Assembly (NCBI GenBank): GCA_017549665.1
Contig: JAFYUD010000194.1
Coordinates: 1 to 9,174 of the forward strand
DNA: 9,174 nt
Direction of reading: 5' to 3'
Origin: Clostridia bacterium
Lineage (GTDB): Bacteria; Bacillota_A; Clostridia; Oscillospirales; Acutalibacteraceae
In this document: in pieces, positions 5,890-9,174 of the stretch
How positions within the stretch are numbered: the stretch's first letter is position 1
Layout of the letters: each line of letters opens with the position of its first letter
Position numbers and translations under genes: made by a program
Notes under the pieces: generated by a model
Seen by the model: only the letters and a program-made list of their open reading frames with translations
The model's database searches: none
Told to the model about the DNA's origin: nothing

Positions 5890-6735
5890 TTAAAACATCA
5901 TTAAAACTGTGGAAACCGATGCCAGAACAACGGAGATAACCGTTCTCGGTGTCGGTTTTTCTTTTCTTATAAAGCTTATTATGGTTGAAAAACACATAAC
6001 ACCGCCCGTAATAATGGGAAACTGCACCGATGCGGGAAGCTTTGCAAGAGCAAGAAGGGAAAACAGATTGCCGATTCCTGAGCAGACTGCATATCCGCTG
6101 ACACTGCCAAGCTCTTTAAATGAAACAATAGTGATCTTTTTGTTTTTTATCAGCTGGAAAGCAAGACACATCACAAAAACAAAAATGTTCACCGTTGCCA
6201 TAAAGCTGTAGCTGTCAACTGAAAGCTCTGTATTGTACTGATGCATTTTTGCAAGAACGGAAACCGTACCGTTAAGAAGGAAAACCGCAAGATAATACTT
6301 GAGATTCTTACCCTTTCTTTCACTCTTTTCAAAGGTGAGAAGAGTTGCAGCAATAATAAGCACAACACAGCATATCTGTGCAACGGACGGCTTTTCATTA
6401 CAGAAAATGACGCCGTATGCAAAGGGCATCAGCAAGCCGCCAAGCATTGTAAAAATTGAAAACAGTGACAGATTTGCCGTTGCAAATGCTTTGAGTCCCG
6501 AATAGGAATAAAGCAGAAGCGCAACAGCGTAAATCACCGCAATCAATGCGGAAAACCATGTCACGGTAAGCTTGAAACCGCTTAAGATAAGCAGTATAAG
6601 AAAGCTGATTCCGTTTGTGTACATGGAGAAGGTGACGGTTGAATCAACACCGTCTCCGTTGTACTTTCTGAATTGTTGATTGAAGAGAAACTGCATTGCA
6701 AAAAGCAATGCAGCTGCGACAAGTAATCCGTACAT
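5890..6735 (-). CDS. EamA/DMT-superfamily membrane transporter
   Basis: A 281-residue, highly hydrophobic protein with about ten transmembrane segments in two halves, as in the drug/metabolite transporter superfamily (EamA domains). Segments lie roughly at 2-18, 37-53, 59-77, 85-110, 117-135, 146-162, 176-197, 207-229, 233-257 and 264-281. The conserved helix after a short loop in each half is visible: GLKAFATANLSLFSIFTMLG (80-99) in the first and LLALAKLPASVQFPIITGG (227-245) in the second. DMT proteins move small metabolites such as amino acids or nucleotide-type compounds across the inner membrane; the substrate here is not evident. Its ATG lies 2 bases after the TGA of the upstream phosphodiesterase gene and has no recognisable Shine-Dalgarno site, so it is probably translated by coupling. 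Family is fairly sure; direction and cargo unknown. Confidence 0.84.
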   Translation of the reverse strand: MYGLLVAAALLFAMQFLFNQQFRKYNGDGVDSTVTFSMYTNGISFLILLILSGFKLTVTWFSALIAVIYAVALLLYSYSGLKAFATANLSLFSIFTMLGGLLMPFAYGVIFCNEKPSVAQICCVVLIIAATLLTFEKSERKGKNLKYYLAVFLLNGTVSVLAKMHQYNTELSVDSYSFMATVNIFVFVMCLAFQLIKNKKITIVSFKELGSVSGYAVCSGIGNLFSLLALAKLPASVQFPIITGGVMCFSTIISFIRKEKPTPRTVISVVLASVSTVLMMF

Positions 6736-6737
6736 AA

Positions 6738-7586
6738 TCAGTTGCAGAGAATATCAGTTTCGATGTATCTGATACCCATATCGTAAAGCTTCTTTGCGTC
6801 CTCAACTGTGTTTACAGTCCAGAATGATACGGGGATTTCAGCATCAACAGCAAGCCTGATTGAAGCTTCGTCATTTTCTTCAAAGTTGGCTGAAAGCCAT
6901 ACATTGTCACTGATTGCCTTGGCCTCGGAAATGTTTTCTTCTGTGATTTCATCAACAAGGTACCACAGCTCGATGCTTGAATCAAGCTCATGAATAACCT
7001 CAAGCTGCTTGAGATCAAATGAAATAACTATTGACTGCTCAGCAAGACCCTTTGCCTTGACTGCATCAATGATTGTGTAAAGTGAATCATAATCTTCAGA
7101 CTTGATTTCAATCTGAGGTCTTGTGTTGCTGCCTACGAAAATGTCAAGGTATTCATCAAGAGTAGCGATATGAAGATCATCATACTCCCAGAAGTTAGCA
7201 CCTGACATGTATTCAAGCTCTTTAAGCTCTGCAAGAGTTGAAGCTTCAACCTCTACATCAACCCAGAACATTTTTGATGTTGATGAATTGTGGCTGAGCA
7301 CCCAGTGACCGTCTTTTGTAAGTCTGATATCACATTCAGCTGAGTAGTAACCAAGCTCAACTGCCTTTTCATAAGAAGGAAGGCTGTTTTCGGGAGCTGT
7401 TGCAGTTACGCCTCTGTGAGCTATGAAGTAAACAGGGTCTGCTTCACTGCCGATTCCCTCTTCAGAAACTGAAATAACCTGCTTGGGGTAATTTACAAGC
7501 TTGAGAATTGAGAAAAAAGGAAGTGATGTATTAAGCATCAGAGGAATGATAAGTGTGATAAGAATTTTGTTAAGAAACAAAGCCAT
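6738..7586 (-). CDS. Membrane-anchored glycerophosphodiester phosphodiesterase
   Basis: A 282-residue GDPD-family enzyme, which hydrolyses glycerophosphodiesters to glycerol-3-phosphate and an alcohol using a divalent metal. Family residues are present: FIAHRG (54-59, catalytic H57 and R58), APENS (65-69, metal ligand E67), ECDIRLTKDG (84-93, E84 and D86), LSHN (97-100, catalytic H99), QIEIKS (158-163), FWTVN (255-259) and ETD (276-278). Residues 1-24 are a hydrophobic signal or anchor segment, so the catalytic domain should face outward. The start chosen is the ATG at 7586, with AAAGGA (plus-strand 7595-7600) 8 bases upstream. An in-frame ATG at 7652 would add 22 residues, but that stretch is the promoter itself. 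First gene of a two-gene unit with the EamA transporter, which might handle a related metabolite. Length and motifs indicate a complete active enzyme. Confidence 0.93.
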   Translation of the reverse strand: MALFLNKILITLIIPLMLNTSLPFFSILKLVNYPKQVISVSEEGIGSEADPVYFIAHRGVTATAPENSLPSYEKAVELGYYSAECDIRLTKDGHWVLSHNSSTSKMFWVDVEVEASTLAELKELEYMSGANFWEYDDLHIATLDEYLDIFVGSNTRPQIEIKSEDYDSLYTIIDAVKAKGLAEQSIVISFDLKQLEVIHELDSSIELWYLVDEITEENISEAKAISDNVWLSANFEENDEASIRLAVDAEIPVSFWTVNTVEDAKKLYDMGIRYIETDILCN

Positions 7587-7620
7587 GTCTAAAATCCTTT
7601 CGTTTTTCAAGATGTTATAT

Positions 7621-7649
7621 AGTATACTACCATTAAACGGCACAGTCAA
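7621..7649 (-). promoter_or_regulatory. Promoter of the phosphodiesterase/transporter pair
   Basis: Read on the minus strand: -35 TTGACT (7649-7644), a 17-base spacer and -10 TATACT (7626-7621), each one base from consensus. Transcription would start near 7614. This position rules out the longer reading frame start at 7652 for the phosphodiesterase. Confidence 0.82.
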
Positions 7650-7666
7650 CATTTTTTTCTTTTATA

Positions 7667-7695
7667 TTGCTTTAAATAAAATAATATGTTACAAT
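7667..7695 (+). promoter_or_regulatory. Promoter of the choloylglycine hydrolase gene
   Basis: -35 TTGCTT (7667-7672), a 17-base spacer and -10 TACAAT (7690-7695), preceded by TATGT, an extended -10. Transcription would start near 7702, giving a leader of about 46 bases that contains the hairpin at 7713-7753. It is back to back with the phosphodiesterase promoter, with the -35 elements about 17 bases apart. Confidence 0.72.
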
Positions 7696-7712
7696 CAAGG
7701 TAATATTTTAAG

Positions 7713-7753
7713 ACATATCGTAAATACTTCAGACGGAGGTTTTTACGATGTGT
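7713..7753 (+). promoter_or_regulatory. Leader hairpin covering the hydrolase start codon
   Basis: ACATATCGTAAA (7713-7724) pairs with TTTACGATGTGT (7742-7753): 11 Watson-Crick pairs and one U-G pair, closing a 17-base loop (7725-7741). The loop holds the Shine-Dalgarno GGAGG (7735-7739); the 3' arm holds the ATG (7748-7750) and part of codon 2. Formation would expose the ribosome binding site but bury the start codon, so it could tune translation of the hydrolase. The complementarity is seen directly; regulation is inferred. Confidence 0.55.
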
Positions 7754-8722
7754 ACAGCAGTTTCATTCAAAGCATATAATCATTATTTCGGCAGAAATCT
7801 TGACATTGACAGAGATTACGGTGAAGTCATTACCATAACTCCCAGAAATTTTCATCTTGAATTCAGAATGGCAGACAGTGTGAAGCATCATCCCGCAATT
7901 ATCGGCACGGCAGCTGTTGTCAATGATTATCCCCTTTATTTTGACGGCACAAACGAATACGGTCTGAGCATGGCAGGACTTAATTTTCCTGAAAATGCAC
8001 GTTATAACGGAATTGACAACAAAAAAGACAACATAGCCCCCTTTGAGCTTATTCCGTGGATTCTTGCACAGTGCAGGAATGTCTGCGACGCTGAAAATCT
8101 GATTAAAAATCTGAATATTACAGATATTGATTTCAGCATAGGATTGCCTTCCACCCCTCTTCACTGGCTTATTTCGGACAAAGAAAAGTCACTGACGGTT
8201 GAAAGCGTAAAAAGCGGGCTGAAAATTTTTGAAAATCCCGTGGGCATACTGACAAACAATCCCACGTTTGATTTTCACATGATGAACCTTAATAATTATA
8301 TAAACATTTCCCCGTCTCAGCCGGAAAACAGGTTTTCGGAAAAGCTGAAGCTGACCCCATACAGCCTCGGCATGGGCGCAATGGGACTTCCCGGTGATTT
8401 TTCGTCAGCATCACGTTTTGTAAGGGCTGCTTTCACAAAATTCAATTCGGCTTCATCCCTGAATAAAAACGAAAGCGTAAGTCAGTTTTTTCACATTCTT
8501 GAAGCTGTGACTCAGCCTGACGGCTGCAACCGTGTCGGAGACGGCAGCTATGAATACACCCGTTATTCATCCTGCTGCAACACCGATAAGGGGATTTATT
8601 ATTACAGGACATATTTCAACAGTCAGATTTCGGCTGTTGATATGAATAAAGAAAATCTTAATGCCGACAGACTTATCACATACAACATGATAAAAAGTCA
8701 GCAGATAAAATATCAGAACTGA
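7748..8722 (+). CDS. Choloylglycine hydrolase family protein (bile salt hydrolase/penicillin V acylase)
   Basis: A 324-residue Ntn-hydrolase of the linear amide C-N hydrolase family. These enzymes cut amide bonds such as those joining bile acids to glycine or taurine, or in penicillin V or acyl-homoserine lactones. The nucleophile is Cys2, exposed by removal of Met1 (MCTAVSF). Other expected active-site residues are present: R16 and D19 (YFGRNLDID), N80 (GLSMAGLNF), N170 (LTNNPTFDFHMMNL) and R223 (PGDFSSASRFVRAAF). The match to characterised bile salt hydrolases is close around LTNNPTFDFHM and the R223 block, and length is typical, so bile salt hydrolase is the leading reading; penicillin V acylase cannot be excluded by sequence alone. 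No signal peptide, so cytoplasmic, as for gut bile salt hydrolases. Shine-Dalgarno GGAGG (7735-7739) is 8 bases upstream. An acyltransferase gene follows 12 bases after the stop, in the same unit. Confidence 0.93.
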   Translation: MCTAVSFKAYNHYFGRNLDIDRDYGEVITITPRNFHLEFRMADSVKHHPAIIGTAAVVNDYPLYFDGTNEYGLSMAGLNFPENARYNGIDNKKDNIAPFELIPWILAQCRNVCDAENLIKNLNITDIDFSIGLPSTPLHWLISDKEKSLTVESVKSGLKIFENPVGILTNNPTFDFHMMNLNNYINISPSQPENRFSEKLKLTPYSLGMGAMGLPGDFSSASRFVRAAFTKFNSASSLNKNESVSQFFHILEAVTQPDGCNRVGDGSYEYTRYSSCCNTDKGIYYYRTYFNSQISAVDMNKENLNADRLITYNMIKSQQIKYQN

Positions 8723-8734
8723 GAGGTTGATATT
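8709..8734 (+). promoter_or_regulatory. Intergenic hairpin with Shine-Dalgarno in the loop
   Basis: AATATCA (8709-8715) and TGATATT (8728-8734) form a perfect 7-bp inverted repeat ending one base before the acyltransferase ATG. The 12-base loop holds the hydrolase stop codon (8720-8722) and the Shine-Dalgarno GAGAGG (8721-8726). Only one G-C-type pair is present, so stability is low. Confidence 0.35.
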
Positions 8735-9174
8735 ATGAAAAACTACAAGCACGCTTTACTTGTTATGGAAAAGCACAATTATCCTGAGGATGCAAGAGAA
8801 ATCATCATCCGTACTGAGGAAAAAATCCTTGCAAGTGAAAAAGCAAATAAGATATACGACTCAATGTACAGAGATTACTGGATAAAGAAGCGAAATTTCG
8901 ACCGTTTCAGAGACAAGGTTGACGCACTTGCAGAAGAAATCGGTGAGCATAAGTACACAATTCACCTTGTGCTTCTTCTCAACTGCACAAAGCCGCTTCT
9001 TGCAGAGTACAAGAAAAAGGGTATCAGCGAGGATATTTACTGGAATACAATCCTTGACCTTTACTCAAAGGGTTATGAATGCAAGGAAAACTACGGTTTC
9101 TGGGGCACATTCGTCGAAACATGGTTTATGGGCTTCTACAACATGACACGTTTCGGTCTCGGCAGATTCCAGTA
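8735..9174 (+). CDS. Acyltransferase, NAT_N/GNAT_C type (5' part, runs off the window)
   Basis: The open frame from ATG 8735 runs without a stop to the window end: 146 complete codons, so only the N-terminal part is here. The sequence is helical and charged, beginning MKNYKHALLVMEKHNYPEDA, with the conserved-looking segments YGFWGTFVETWFMGFYNMTR and FGLGRFQ near residues 120-146. I recognise these as the N-terminal domain of a Clostridia family usually called acyltransferase domain-containing protein (NAT_N plus a C-terminal GNAT-like domain); the catalytic GNAT-like half should lie beyond the edge. Its substrate is not known to me. The Shine-Dalgarno GAGAGG (8721-8726) overlaps the end of the hydrolase gene, so the two form an operon. 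A shorter open frame in another phase (8919-9146) lies inside it and is not real. Confidence 0.82.
   Translation, partial: MKNYKHALLVMEKHNYPEDAREIIIRTEEKILASEKANKIYDSMYRDYWIKKRNFDRFRDKVDALAEEIGEHKYTIHLVLLLNCTKPLLAEYKKKGISEDIYWNTILDLYSKGYECKENYGFWGTFVETWFMGFYNMTRFGLGRFQ

Noticed and set aside
7587..7652. Longer phosphodiesterase start at 7652
   Set aside because: The added 22 codons coincide with a near-consensus promoter, whereas the ATG at 7586 has a good Shine-Dalgarno site and begins the hydrophobic leader segment.
8919..9146. 75-codon open frame near the right edge
   Set aside because: It overlaps, in another phase, the longer acyltransferase frame that is open to the window end and has family-like sequence and a Shine-Dalgarno site.
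1..9174. Mobile element, prophage, defence system or CRISPR array
   Set aside because: No transposase, integrase, nuclease or direct-repeat array is visible; gene order and style look like ordinary chromosome.

Overview
The window reads as a stretch of chromosome from a low-to-moderate GC, anaerobic gut Firmicute of the Ruminococcus/Oscillospiraceae type. This is an inference from the A/T-rich spacers with strong Shine-Dalgarno sites, the codon use, the protein families and the bile-salt-hydrolase-like enzyme; no marker gene fixes the species. Coding density is high. I see no tRNA, rRNA, CRISPR array, insertion sequence or phage gene, and no gap over 300 bases without a gene.

Left part (1-2390): a GNAT acetyltransferase gene starts almost at the window edge. 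It is followed by a two-gene unit with a 4-base overlap: an ECF-type sigma factor and a single-pass membrane anti-sigma factor. The anti-sigma factor has an RsgI-like extracytoplasmic domain with an Asn-Pro pair, a PepSY-like domain and a His/Asp-rich tail. The unit ends at a hairpin that can terminate transcription on both strands.

Middle (2389-5850): a minus-strand radical SAM enzyme with extra C-terminal cysteines is divergent from a plus-strand TVP38/TMEM64 (VTT/DedA-superfamily) membrane protein. Their 150-base spacer holds two good promoters and an inverted repeat. After a clear terminator comes an XRE-type regulator with a long alpha-helical C-terminus; a perfect palindrome lies over its likely promoter.

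Right part (5855-9174): a minus-strand pair encodes a membrane-anchored glycerophosphodiester phosphodiesterase and an EamA/DMT-type transporter, 2 bases apart. Divergent from it is a plus-strand pair: a choloylglycine-hydrolase-family enzyme (bile salt hydrolase/penicillin V acylase) and the 5' part of a NAT_N/GNAT_C-type acyltransferase that runs off the right edge.

The functions fall around the cell envelope and the outside environment: envelope signalling, lipid or membrane proteins, phosphodiester scavenging and bile salt or amide hydrolysis. Two structural patterns cut across the genes. Several promoters share an extended -10 of the form TRTGnTA. Three genes (radical SAM, choloylglycine hydrolase, acyltransferase) have inverted repeats that place the Shine-Dalgarno site in a hairpin loop; the strongest, a 12-bp stem, contains the start codon of the hydrolase gene.
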